Below are positions 1 through 6,504 of a stretch of DNA of 10,161 nt, in pieces. Source of the stretch: an uncultured Clostridia bacterium (GTDB taxonomy: Bacteria; Bacillota; Clostridia; TANB77; CAG-508); assembly GCA_944391155.1 (NCBI GenBank), contig CALXSO010000070.1, forward strand, positions 1-10,161, given 5' to 3'. The translations under genes and the position numbers were made by a program. The notes under the pieces were generated by a model. It made no database searches, had not been told where the DNA came from, and saw nothing but the letters and a program-made list of their open reading frames with translations. The first letter of the stretch is position 1. Each line of letters begins with the position of its first letter.

Positions 1-48
1 TTACTTGAAAAACTTGCAAAAGTCTGCTATTATAGTAATATCAAGTAA
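1..48. repeat. 8-bp inverted repeat at window edge
   Basis: TTACTTGA at 1-8 is the exact reverse complement of TCAAGTAA at 41-48, leaving a 32-base loop. The arms may continue to the left of the window, which cannot be seen. The repeat lies just downstream of the glycosyltransferase stop codon (minus strand), so it could be part of that gene's 3' structure. It also encloses a plus-strand promoter-like sequence (5-33). Arms this short in such AT-rich DNA may be chance. Confidence 0.3.
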
Positions 49-95
49 TTGAGAATAATAAAGTCAATAAAAGACTGTTGCTTAAAAATATCAAA

Positions 96-1673
96 TTAAT
101 GTACATAATAAACTTGGCAAGAACTCAAACTCTGCAACTGCTCACAATTTTCAAAATTCAAAGAGCTCTCCACAACATTAATTATATATTCGTAATCCTG
201 ATCACCATTCATAAAAATAAGCAATCCTTTAGAAATATCTTTACCTTCAAATATTTTTTGTAAATTAGAATCAGTACAATCCATATCTCTAGCAATATAA
301 GAATCATTCAATTTTGAAAAAACAAAAATATCATCTAAAAATCCACCACCATTTGAACTATAAAAATATAAAACAGGCAAATTTAAATCACCACTTAATT
401 TTTGTACAATCTCCTTTCTATCATTATATAAAAGTTCAGGTTTCAAATGTAAAACAAAAGGAGAAATTAAAACAATACAAAGAAATACGCATACTAAAAT
501 GTTACTCATTTTTTCACCAAATTTAGGCTGTAATAATTTATAAAAACAAAAAATCATTAAGATAAAAGCCAAACCACAAACAGGAACAATATATCTTAAA
601 ACCTTCCAAGGAGAAGAAACTGAAGTTATAATAAAAAATAAAATAGTAGGAATAAATATAACATTAAAAATCCCCTTAGTATCTTTATCAAACTTAAAAT
701 TTCTTTTCGTTAGTTTATTATATACAAATAAAGCAATCATAATAATTATAATAACAGGTAATAAACCATTAAAAGCATAATAATTTAAAGTATATAATTG
801 GGAATAAATACTTGGAAGTATATCAAAAATATTTTCAAAATTACTAATTACACCTTGTCCTCTATAACCAAAAAACATATGATTTAAAGAATAAGGAAAA
901 ATCATTAATGAAAATACTCCAGCAAAAATCAAAGTTAAAGTGTAAAATAATAATTTCTTAAATTGTTTTTCCCTAATATATCGTATCAAGAAAATAATAT
1001 ACAAAACAGCTAAAAAGAATAAATAAAAATAATGAGTAAGAACTCCTGCAAGAGCAGAAACACCGATAGCTATAAATAACTTAACATTAATATCTTTACT
1101 CTCAAATAGCTTAATATGCAAAAAAGTAGTAATTAATACATTAAGAGTTGAAAGAGCATACATTCTTATATTAATAACATTACTCAAAGATGCTAAAATA
1201 ATAGAAGACATAAAAGCAAGAACAATTGCTTTAACATTTGCAAAATTTTCACCTCTAAACAATCTTTTCAAAATCAAATACATAAAAATTGTAACAAAAA
1301 CATATATAAAAATATTCAAAACAATTCCAGACCATATAGAAAAGTGACCACTTGTAAAAATCATACAAAATCTTAGAAGCAAATAATAAAGCGGAGGATG
1401 AACATCATTTTTTTGATTCTCATAAACAGGTTTAAAATCCCAAATTTCATCTTTCTGTACAGCCAAATAATCTAAATAATAGTCTTTAGAATGCCAAGTA
1501 TTATAGAAATCATCATTATCCTGAATTTCAATCTTATCATAATTAGACAATCCAAAAGAATATGCTTCATCTATGTGCAAATAAGACTTATTTTTTGCTA
1601 CAAATACATATATGATAGTTTGTAAAATCAAAACCATTATTACTAATAATATTTCTTTTGTTCTATTTTTCAT
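96..1673 (-). CDS. Family 39-like (GT-C) membrane glycosyltransferase
   Basis: This encodes a 525-residue polytopic membrane protein of the PMT/ArnT-like GT-C superfamily. Such enzymes transfer a sugar from a polyprenyl-phosphate donor on the outer face of the membrane; the acceptor here is unknown. After a first membrane segment (about 8-26) comes the acidic motif HIDEA (33-37), whose Asp-Glu pair sits where GT-C enzymes carry catalytic or metal-binding acids. A large first external loop follows, ending in DVHPPLYY (90-97), a hallmark of family 39-like proteins. Many hydrophobic segments follow up to about residue 415, then a soluble C-terminal domain of about 110 residues. The ATG at 1673 is chosen because GAGGGG lies 9 bases upstream; a TTG start 33 bases earlier lacks such a site. 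It is monocistronic with its own promoter. The family call is firm; the substrate is not predictable. Confidence 0.85.
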   Translation of the reverse strand: MKNRTKEILLVIMVLILQTIIYVFVAKNKSYLHIDEAYSFGLSNYDKIEIQDNDDFYNTWHSKDYYLDYLAVQKDEIWDFKPVYENQKNDVHPPLYYLLLRFCMIFTSGHFSIWSGIVLNIFIYVFVTIFMYLILKRLFRGENFANVKAIVLAFMSSIILASLSNVINIRMYALSTLNVLITTFLHIKLFESKDINVKLFIAIGVSALAGVLTHYFYLFFLAVLYIIFLIRYIREKQFKKLLFYTLTLIFAGVFSLMIFPYSLNHMFFGYRGQGVISNFENIFDILPSIYSQLYTLNYYAFNGLLPVIIIIMIALFVYNKLTKRNFKFDKDTKGIFNVIFIPTILFFIITSVSSPWKVLRYIVPVCGLAFILMIFCFYKLLQPKFGEKMSNILVCVFLCIVLISPFVLHLKPELLYNDRKEIVQKLSGDLNLPVLYFYSSNGGGFLDDIFVFSKLNDSYIARDMDCTDSNLQKIFEGKDISKGLLIFMNGDQDYEYIINVVESSLNFENCEQLQSLSSCQVYYVH

Positions 1674-1744
1674 TTCATAAATCCCCTCATATAAAAAGTA
1701 TATCAATATTGCCGAAACAATTTGTTGAATAATATTATATAGAA

Positions 1745-1773
1745 ATTATAGTAAATAAATTAATAATTATCAA
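1745..1773 (-). promoter_or_regulatory. Sigma-A promoter of the glycosyltransferase gene
   Basis: On the minus strand TTGATA (1773-1768) and TATAAT (1750-1745) are separated by exactly 17 bases. The -10 is perfect and the -35 has one mismatch. The start codon is about 70 bases downstream. The site lies between the upstream operon's terminator and this gene, so it fits as the sole promoter. Confidence 0.65.
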
Positions 1774-1794
1774 TAGTAGGAAAAATAAAACAAA

Positions 1795-1857
1795 TAAAAA
1801 ACTAGGAAATTAAATACAAATTAAAAATATTAGTGGTATTTAATTTCCTAGTTTTAT
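1795..1857 (-). terminator. Rho-independent terminator of the sigma/anti-sigma operon
   Basis: Perfect 20-bp inverted repeat: 1798-1817 pairs with 1836-1855 across an 18-base loop. Read on the minus strand the stem ends in a run of six T (the last ones past the stem), then ATTTG. On the plus strand the trailing T run is only four. The minus orientation is therefore preferred, placing it about 100 bases after the anti-sigma stop codon, though it could block transcription both ways. Confidence 0.7.
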
Positions 1858-1951
1858 ACATAAATATAAATAATTCAAATATATAAATAATACAAATGTA
1901 ATCATAAATTAAAAATAGTAAAAAATTTAAAAAAAGGAAAAAAAGTTAAAA

Positions 1952-3154
1952 CTATCTTTCTAATTCTATAAAAATATCTTCACCCTTATATTGTAAATAT
2001 ATCTTCAAATTTTGAGTAGCATCATAAGAAGTTAAATTATAAGTTTGCCAATAGTTAACAATTCCATTAAAAAGGTCTGTATAACAGCCACTTTCTTCAG
2101 CATTACTATTTGAAGGATAAAATTTTACTCCATCATCTGTCTCAACATAAGTATCTTTTTTAAAATCCCCCATATAGTAGCCAAAGTAATTTCCTTGTTC
2201 AGCCCTTTCTATAAGATTTTCTGTAGACCTTTCATTAGCTTCTGCAATTTTTTGATTAATAACTTCTTCACTATCATTCTCATTATATATTTTTTCTTCT
2301 TCAATAAAAAGTTCAAATTTCATTCCAGTATTAGTTACCTCAGCTTTTGATACATTAATATTTGGATTAGAACAACTTTTAACTTTATATAAAAGCACAT
2401 TTCGGTTATAAAATTCTTCAGGAATACTAATTTCTAAATTCCAAATTCCTTCGATACACATAGTAGAATTGTCATTATTGAATAGATTTATAGTATTAAA
2501 ATTAATATTTAACTTTCTACTTTTTGGATAATTTTTTCCATACAAATTACAAATAATATTTAAAGAATTTTGATCTTTATCTTTAGATTTTATATACCAG
2601 TTAATACCACTATTAATATATTTATCATCAAAATTAAGATATTCGTAATTTAAAGAATATTCTTTACAATAATTATCAAAAGTTTCCTTATTAGAACAAA
2701 ATAGAATTCGATTTTCCTCATCTGCAATAATCATATCAGGTAATTCTATTTTTTTAATATTAACAACATCAATGTTATCATCAAATTTTAAACTTAAAGT
2801 AAAATTTAAATTATAATCATCCATCAATAAATTTTCCAATTTTACTTCTGTATTAGATGAATCAATTTTCACATCTGGTTCAAAAATATATCCATTCTCA
2901 ATAGCTTTATCTATACCTTTATTAGTATTAAAAAAATTAGAAATAAAGTTTCCGATATCTTTAGCAAATACAATTGATGTTGTAACAATTAAACAAGTAC
3001 AAGCGACAGATATAATTTTAAATACAGACTTAAAATCAGTATTTTTTAATTTTTTCCTCTCTTTTAATGTAGTCCTTACCATATTTTTATATTTATAACT
3101 CAGGTCTAAATCCTGAGATAGAATTTCTTTAAATTTCATATCTATATTATCCAT
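1952..3154 (-). CDS. Membrane-anchored anti-sigma protein, DUF4179-like
   Basis: This encodes a 400-residue single-pass protein next to an ECF sigma factor, the usual arrangement for anti-sigma proteins of the DUF4179 type. Residues 1-44 are charged and cytoplasmic, the part expected to hold the sigma factor. One hydrophobic segment (about 45-64) follows. Residues 65-400 form a large extracytoplasmic domain rich in Asn, Asp and Lys that would sense an unknown signal. The start is ATG at 3154, six bases after AGAGAGGTG; a GTG three codons earlier overlaps that site and is less likely. The ATG lies inside the end of the sigma gene (ATGGATAA, 8-base overlap), so translation is probably coupled. 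Anti-sigma function is inferred from domain layout and position. The signal, and whether release needs proteolysis, cannot be read from the sequence. Confidence 0.75.
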   Translation of the reverse strand: MDNIDMKFKEILSQDLDLSYKYKNMVRTTLKERKKLKNTDFKSVFKIISVACTCLIVTTSIVFAKDIGNFISNFFNTNKGIDKAIENGYIFEPDVKIDSSNTEVKLENLLMDDYNLNFTLSLKFDDNIDVVNIKKIELPDMIIADEENRILFCSNKETFDNYCKEYSLNYEYLNFDDKYINSGINWYIKSKDKDQNSLNIICNLYGKNYPKSRKLNINFNTINLFNNDNSTMCIEGIWNLEISIPEEFYNRNVLLYKVKSCSNPNINVSKAEVTNTGMKFELFIEEEKIYNENDSEEVINQKIAEANERSTENLIERAEQGNYFGYYMGDFKKDTYVETDDGVKFYPSNSNAEESGCYTDLFNGIVNYWQTYNLTSYDATQNLKIYLQYKGEDIFIELER

Positions 3155-3683
3155 AACATTCACCTCTCTTTTCTAATTGATTCTTTAATTTTATTTTACT
3201 TCTAGCTAAACGATTTCTAACTGTACTGTCAGGTTCTTTAAGTATTTCTCCTATTTCTTTCGTAGTTAAATTTTCCACATAATAAAGTATCAAAGTAATA
3301 CGTTCTTTATAATTAAAATTTTTTATTAAAGCATCAAAATCTAGTTCAGAATTAATAGTATCAAACTCATTCTTTTCATATATATTTTTTAAATTATCAT
3401 CATTGTATTCAACTAAAGCACCATTCTTAATTTTTGATGTATAAAACTTATTACACTTATTAAGCAATATTTTAATAATCCAAGTTTTAAAATACGCTAC
3501 ATTTTTCAATTTTTTTATATTATAAAAACTAGAAATTATAGTTTGCTGTACAACTTCACATATATCATCCTCTGAGCTAAATCTCATTCTAGCAATTCTA
3601 TATAAATCTTTTTCCAAAGTAATAATTACTTTCGTAAATGCTTCTTCATCACCATTTTTTGCTTCATTAATTAATTCTTCCAT
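3147..3683 (-). CDS. ECF-type RNA polymerase sigma factor
   Basis: A 178-residue sigma-70 family protein of ECF size, containing only regions 2 and 4. Region 2 spans about 9-82: it begins AKNGDEEAF, and the stretch through VVQQTIISSFYNI and FKTWIIKILLNKC matches the polymerase-binding and -10-recognition helices. Region 4 spans about 115-172, with YKERITLILYYVENLTTKEI and a helix-turn-helix ending STVRNRLARSKIKLK. It should direct polymerase to a small regulon when freed from the anti-sigma protein encoded just downstream. The ATG at 3683 is the only sensible start, yet no good Shine-Dalgarno precedes it (the upstream bases read TTGAAAA), which suggests low expression. A 12-bp AT palindrome (3700-3711) lies just upstream of the start codon. 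The family is certain; the regulon and signal are unknown. Confidence 0.9.
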   Translation of the reverse strand: MEELINEAKNGDEEAFTKVIITLEKDLYRIARMRFSSEDDICEVVQQTIISSFYNIKKLKNVAYFKTWIIKILLNKCNKFYTSKIKNGALVEYNDDNLKNIYEKNEFDTINSELDFDALIKNFNYKERITLILYYVENLTTKEIGEILKEPDSTVRNRLARSKIKLKNQLEKRGECYG

Positions 3684-3725
3684 TTTTCAAGATATAACTA
3701 ATATTAATATTGGTTCTATATATTA

Positions 3726-3753
3726 GAGTCCATAATGTTAGTTTTGTGTCTCA
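3726..3753 (-). promoter_or_regulatory. Candidate ECF-type autoregulatory promoter
   Basis: On the minus strand TGAGAC (3753-3748) is followed after 17 bases by GACTC (3730-3726). This loosely resembles the TGAAAC / CGTC pattern of many ECF promoters and sits about 43 bases upstream of the sigma start codon. ECF operons of this type usually activate themselves. Both elements deviate from consensus, so this is a weak, context-led call. Confidence 0.25.
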
Positions 3754-3835
3754 AAAAAATATAAAAAAATAAATAAAAATTAACTTTCACCATTCTAATA
3801 TCATAACACAGAAAAAATAATAAAACTAATAAATA

Positions 3836-3864
3836 TTGAATTTGAAAGTAAAATCTGTTATTAT
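3836..3864 (+). promoter_or_regulatory. Extended -10 promoter of the SDR gene
   Basis: TTGAAT (3836-3841), 17 bases, TATTAT (3859-3864), with TG at 3856-3857 giving an extended -10 (TGTTATTAT). Transcription would start near 3871, immediately before the ribosome binding site, so the leader is only about 40 bases long. Confidence 0.5.
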
Positions 3865-3872
3865 AAATAAAA

Positions 3873-3914
3873 AAAGGAGGAAGGTATTAAAAAGTTAATA
3901 CCAAAAATATTATG
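3873..3914 (+). promoter_or_regulatory. Shine-Dalgarno separated from start codon by a hairpin
   Basis: A near-perfect AAAGGAGG (3873-3880) lies 31 bases before the ATG at 3912, too far for normal initiation. The gap contains a perfect 8-bp hairpin: GGTATTAA (3883-3890), loop AAAG, TTAATACC (3895-3902). Folding it out leaves 11 bases of single strand between the two signals. No in-frame start closer to the Shine-Dalgarno exists (TAA occurs in frame at 3888-3890), and the protein begins correctly at 3912. Confidence 0.6.
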
Positions 3915-4643
3915 GAAAAAGTAGCAATAATAACAGGAGCATCAAGGGGAATAGGAAGAGAAATAGCAAAAACACTAGCAAAAAAAGGGATAAAAATAGT
4001 AGCAAATTACAATAAATCAGAAAAAGAGGCCAAAGAATTAAAAGAAGAGTTACAAAAAGAAGGATATAAAATAGAAATATTCAAAGCAGACGTATCAAAA
4101 AAAGCAGAATGTAAAGATTTAGCAAAATACACATTAGAAAAATATAAAAAAATAGACATATTAATAAACAATGCTGGAATAGATAAATATCAACTAATAA
4201 CAGAAGTAAGTCAAGAAGACTGGAATGAAATAATAAATACAAACCTATATTCTGCATTTTGCATGTGTCAAGAAGTATTACAAAATATGATACACAATAA
4301 AAATGGATGTATAATAAATATATCTTCAATGTGGGGAATAGTAGGAGCATCAACAGAAATAGTATACTCAATAAGTAAAGCCGGACTAGATGGACTCACA
4401 AAATCACTAGCAAAAGAAGTAGGACCATCAAACATAAGAGTAAATTCAATAGCACCAGGATTTATAGAAACAGATATGAATAAAGAAATTAGTAATCAAG
4501 AAAAAATAGATATAATAAACAACATTCCACTAGAAAAATTAGGAAAAACAGAAGATATAGCAAAATGTGTAAATTGGTTAATAGAAGACAATTACACAAC
4601 AGGACAAATAATATCAATTAATGGGGGATGGGTTATAACATAA
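3912..4643 (+). CDS. SDR-family reductase, FabG-like (possibly EF-P 5-aminopentanone reductase, YmfI type)
   Basis: A full-length 243-residue classical short-chain dehydrogenase/reductase. It shows the nucleotide-binding motif GASRGIG (9-15), NNAG (86-89), the active-site Asn (111), the Ser of INISS (138/139), and the catalytic Tyr152 and Lys156 of YSISK. All FabG active-site residues are present, so it should be an active NAD(P)H-dependent carbonyl reductase. No fatty-acid genes adjoin it. From memory, the stretch SMWGIVGASTEIVYSISK, the GPSNIRVN block and the C-terminal GGWVIT resemble clostridial proteins annotated as elongation factor P 5-aminopentanone reductase (YmfI), which finishes a lysine modification on EF-P; the alternative is 3-oxoacyl-ACP reductase. 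It is a single-gene unit with its own promoter and terminator, and codon use is strongly A-ended. The SDR class is sure; the exact substrate is not. Confidence 0.9.
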   Translation: MEKVAIITGASRGIGREIAKTLAKKGIKIVANYNKSEKEAKELKEELQKEGYKIEIFKADVSKKAECKDLAKYTLEKYKKIDILINNAGIDKYQLITEVSQEDWNEIINTNLYSAFCMCQEVLQNMIHNKNGCIINISSMWGIVGASTEIVYSISKAGLDGLTKSLAKEVGPSNIRVNSIAPGFIETDMNKEISNQEKIDIINNIPLEKLGKTEDIAKCVNWLIEDNYTTGQIISINGGWVIT

Positions 4644-4662
4644 GAAAAGATTCCAAAATATA

Positions 4663-4743
4663 AACTCAAAAACTAAAATGTTTTCAAATAGAAAATCAAG
4701 AAATCTAACTCGTATAAAGCTAAATTTCTTGATTTTTTGAGTT
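4663..4743. terminator. Two-tier convergent terminator region
   Basis: The main stem is 13 bp: 4692-4704 with 4724-4736, 19-base loop, running into a six-T tract (4733-4738) on the plus strand, 49 bases after the SDR stop. A second 10-bp pairing, AACTCAAAAA (4663-4672) with 4734-4743, can enclose it; the two share three bases. The convergent gene ending at 4865 has no other visible terminator, so this structure may serve both strands, though its T run on the minus strand is interrupted (TTTTCTATTTG). Confidence 0.65.
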
Positions 4744-4864
4744 CACAAAAAATTTCAATTCTTATAGTTTATATATATGTAAAAATTAATAAAGAACAAA
4801 TAGAATTTTAAATACAAATTAATAAATTATAGAATATTTAAAAAATTATTTAAAATAAATTTAA

Positions 4865-5215
4865 TTATAAAACCATAACTATTTTTAACCCTTCTATTTC
4901 ATACATTGGTTCCCCATTTGAATAAGCAGATCCTAAACCATCAGTAGTTGAAAAATAATGTAAAATTGACAAAATTTTAACGACATCACCTTCCTGAATT
5001 TCAGAAAAATCAACAAACCAACCCCAATTATTTAAAACAATTGTATTATCCTTATAAAAGAAATAATATTCAGTTCCATCTAAAGTTGTAGCATAAATTT
5101 CATGATCAGTTATTTGTATAACTTTTAAAGTATATATATTAAATATAAAGAAAAATAAAACAAATATTATTAAAATAATAGTAATTAAAAAAATGATTAA
5201 CAATTTCTTTTTCAT
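4865..5215 (-). CDS. Small membrane-anchored protein of unknown function
   Basis: A 116-residue protein that I do not recognise. Residues 1-4 are basic (MKKK), followed by a long hydrophobic segment (about 4-27) that could be a membrane anchor or uncleaved signal; no lipobox cysteine is visible. The remaining 88 residues look like a small beta-rich, possibly OB-like, extracytoplasmic domain: alternating hydrophobic strands around KVIQITDHEIYATTLDG, then a Trp-rich turn (NNWGWFVDF, 62-70) and EIQEGDVVKIL (72-82). The ATG at 5215 is preceded by GGGGGAT at 5 bases; a TTG five codons earlier overlaps that site. Only about 30 bases separate it from the terminator of the upstream starch-binding gene and no good promoter fits, so it may depend on readthrough. 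The coding call is good, helped by the site and the hydrophobic N-terminus; function is open. Confidence 0.7.
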   Translation of the reverse strand: MKKKLLIIFLITIILIIFVLFFFIFNIYTLKVIQITDHEIYATTLDGTEYYFFYKDNTIVLNNWGWFVDFSEIQEGDVVKILSILHYFSTTDGLGSAYSNGEPMYEIEGLKIVMVL

Positions 5216-5244
5216 AAAAACATCCCCCAAAATAAATTAATAAC

Positions 5245-5278
5245 AAAAAATAACAGAATCTAAAATTCTGCTATTTTT
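5245..5278 (-). terminator. Terminator after the starch-binding protein gene
   Basis: Stem 5246-5259 pairs with 5265-5278 across a 5-base loop. The one non-Watson-Crick position (5253/5271) is a G-U wobble in minus-strand RNA but an A-C mismatch in plus-strand RNA, which shows the functional direction. The minus-strand transcript ends in a run of six U. It lies about 55 bases after the stop at 5334. Confidence 0.7.
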
Positions 5279-5333
5279 ACTAACTATTAATATATATTTA
5301 ATAAAAATAAAATTTCTAATTTAAAAATCCTTA

Positions 5334-5804
5334 CTACTCAGAGATCTTTGACTTTTTCTTATAATTACCAGAAATCAATTTAGGTAAATAAGTAATAATC
5401 TTATAAACAGCTAAACGGATTTTTTTACTCCATAAATAAGACCTTCTAAGTTTTCTAGCAGAACCTAAAGAAACAGGTTCATCCTCTAAAACAACTAAAC
5501 CAGTCTGAAGTTTTTCTATAGGAAAAATGTAATTATTACCATCATTATTATCCCATTCATCATCATTATTTCTGAAACAGAAATTAAAAGTTTCACCATC
5601 AGTTAAATGAATTTCAGCTTGAAAACCTAATTCTGTTTTTTCCATTTTTACATCTTTCAAATCATTCCAATTATTACCAAAACCATAATGAAGAAAAACT
5701 TCTGATGAATTATCCTGAAAAAATTTACCAGTATAAGAAAGTTTTACATCACTATTTTCAACTAGTTTATCAGTATTAAAAAAAATATTCTTTGTTAATT
5801 CCAT
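5334..5804 (-). CDS. Cytoplasmic CBM25/53-like starch-binding protein
   Basis: A 156-residue protein made of one carbohydrate-binding module and a basic tail. Residues about 19-95 match the starch-binding CBM25/CBM53 pattern: a YTGKFF strand (24-29), VFLHYGFGNNWND (36-48) and the signature CFRNNDDEWDNNDGNNYIF (76-94), whose Trp and Asn residues belong to the glucan-binding region. There is no signal peptide or membrane segment, so it should act inside the cell, probably on glycogen-like or other alpha-glucan polymer. The tail (about 115-152) is strongly basic with spaced aromatics (ARKLRRSYLW, SKKIRLAVYK) and may form an amphipathic helix that binds membrane, nucleic acid or a partner enzyme. 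The start is well fixed: AAGGAG lies 8 bases before the ATG. It has a strong promoter and its own terminator. No catalytic domain is present and no glycogen genes adjoin it. Confidence 0.8.
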   Translation of the reverse strand: MELTKNIFFNTDKLVENSDVKLSYTGKFFQDNSSEVFLHYGFGNNWNDLKDVKMEKTELGFQAEIHLTDGETFNFCFRNNDDEWDNNDGNNYIFPIEKLQTGLVVLEDEPVSLGSARKLRRSYLWSKKIRLAVYKIITYLPKLISGNYKKKSKISE

Positions 5805-5841
5805 AATTTACGCTCCTTAACATTTATCTTTTGCTTTTTCT

Positions 5842-5870
5842 ATTATAATATTAAATTAGACAATGTTCAA
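5842..5870 (-). promoter_or_regulatory. Sigma-A promoter of the starch-binding protein gene
   Basis: On the minus strand TTGAAC (5870-5865), 17 bases, then a perfect TATAAT (5847-5842). The start codon is about 38 bases downstream of the -10, leaving a short leader with AAGGAG. This is one of the strongest promoter matches in the window. Confidence 0.7.
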
Positions 5871-6294
5871 GTATTTTTTTAAAAAATTTAAAAAATTTTG
5901 TCTATTATTAAAAAAAGTAATAGATTTCAAAAAAAAGAATATATAAAAAGTAGTGAAAAATAAATACAATAACCTTATAATTCTTTAAAAAATTAAAAAA
6001 TAACAATACATATTAAAACATCTTCTATATAAATAAAAAAGCAAAGAATAATAAAAATTATAATTAATCATATATCAAAAAACATTAAAAACATATTTTG
6101 TTGCAAAACATAATTTAATTGTTCAAATATAATATACTTACAAGAAATTAATATAAAACTTTAAAGTACAATATTAAATCATTAGCACATACTTAATACA
6201 GCAATTGAAATAAAAATAAACATTACAAAATATATATAAATTAAGAGCTTACTTAAAAAATAAAATAAAACGAACGGAAAAATCAAAATAAAAA
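5871..6294. other. Gene-free A/T-rich intergenic stretch
   Basis: No reading frame with a ribosome binding site or recognisable protein is seen on either strand. A weak 7-bp inverted repeat (5901-5907 with 5918-5924) and a TTGTTGCAA motif (6098-6106) are the only structured elements noticed. Plus-strand A greatly exceeds T towards the right end. Confidence 0.5.
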
Positions 6295-6430
6295 CAATGA
6301 GCAAAATAAAAACAATAAGTAAAAAACAATGAGCAAAATAAAAACAATAAGTAAAAAACAATGAGCCAAAAAACAATTAGTAAAAAAACAATGAGTAAAA
6401 TAAAAATAATGCGGAAAATAAAAATAATGT
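6295..6430. repeat. 32-bp tandem repeat array upstream of the VanW gene
   Basis: A 32-base unit beginning CAATGAGCAAAATAAAAA occurs perfectly twice (from 6295 and 6327), followed by a shortened, diverged unit (from 6359, 30 bases) and a further diverged unit (from 6389). Each unit is itself two related half-units of the form CAATRAGYAAAA. There are no unique spacers, so it is not a CRISPR array. It ends about 15 bases before the promoter of the downstream gene. Confidence 0.7.
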
Positions 6431-6446
6431 AAAAAAATAAAGAATA

Positions 6447-6475
6447 TTGTAAAAAAAGAGAAATTGTGTTACTAT
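6447..6475 (+). promoter_or_regulatory. Extended -10 promoter of the VanW/G5 gene
   Basis: TTGTAA (6447-6452), 17 bases, TACTAT (6470-6475), with TG at 6467-6468 giving an extended -10 (TGTTACTAT). The start codon follows 30 bases later with AAAGGGGA as ribosome binding site. The tandem repeats lie immediately upstream. Confidence 0.5.
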
Positions 6476-6504
6476 AAAAATATAAAATGAAAAGGGGATA
6501 TTTT

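Noticed and set aside
78..526. Two short plus-strand open frames opposite the glycosyltransferase
   Set aside because: Low-complexity translations, a TTG start in one, no ribosome binding sites, and overlap with a well-supported gene.
6295..6430. CRISPR-like array
   Set aside because: The units are directly abutting tandem repeats with no unique spacers, and no cas genes are present.
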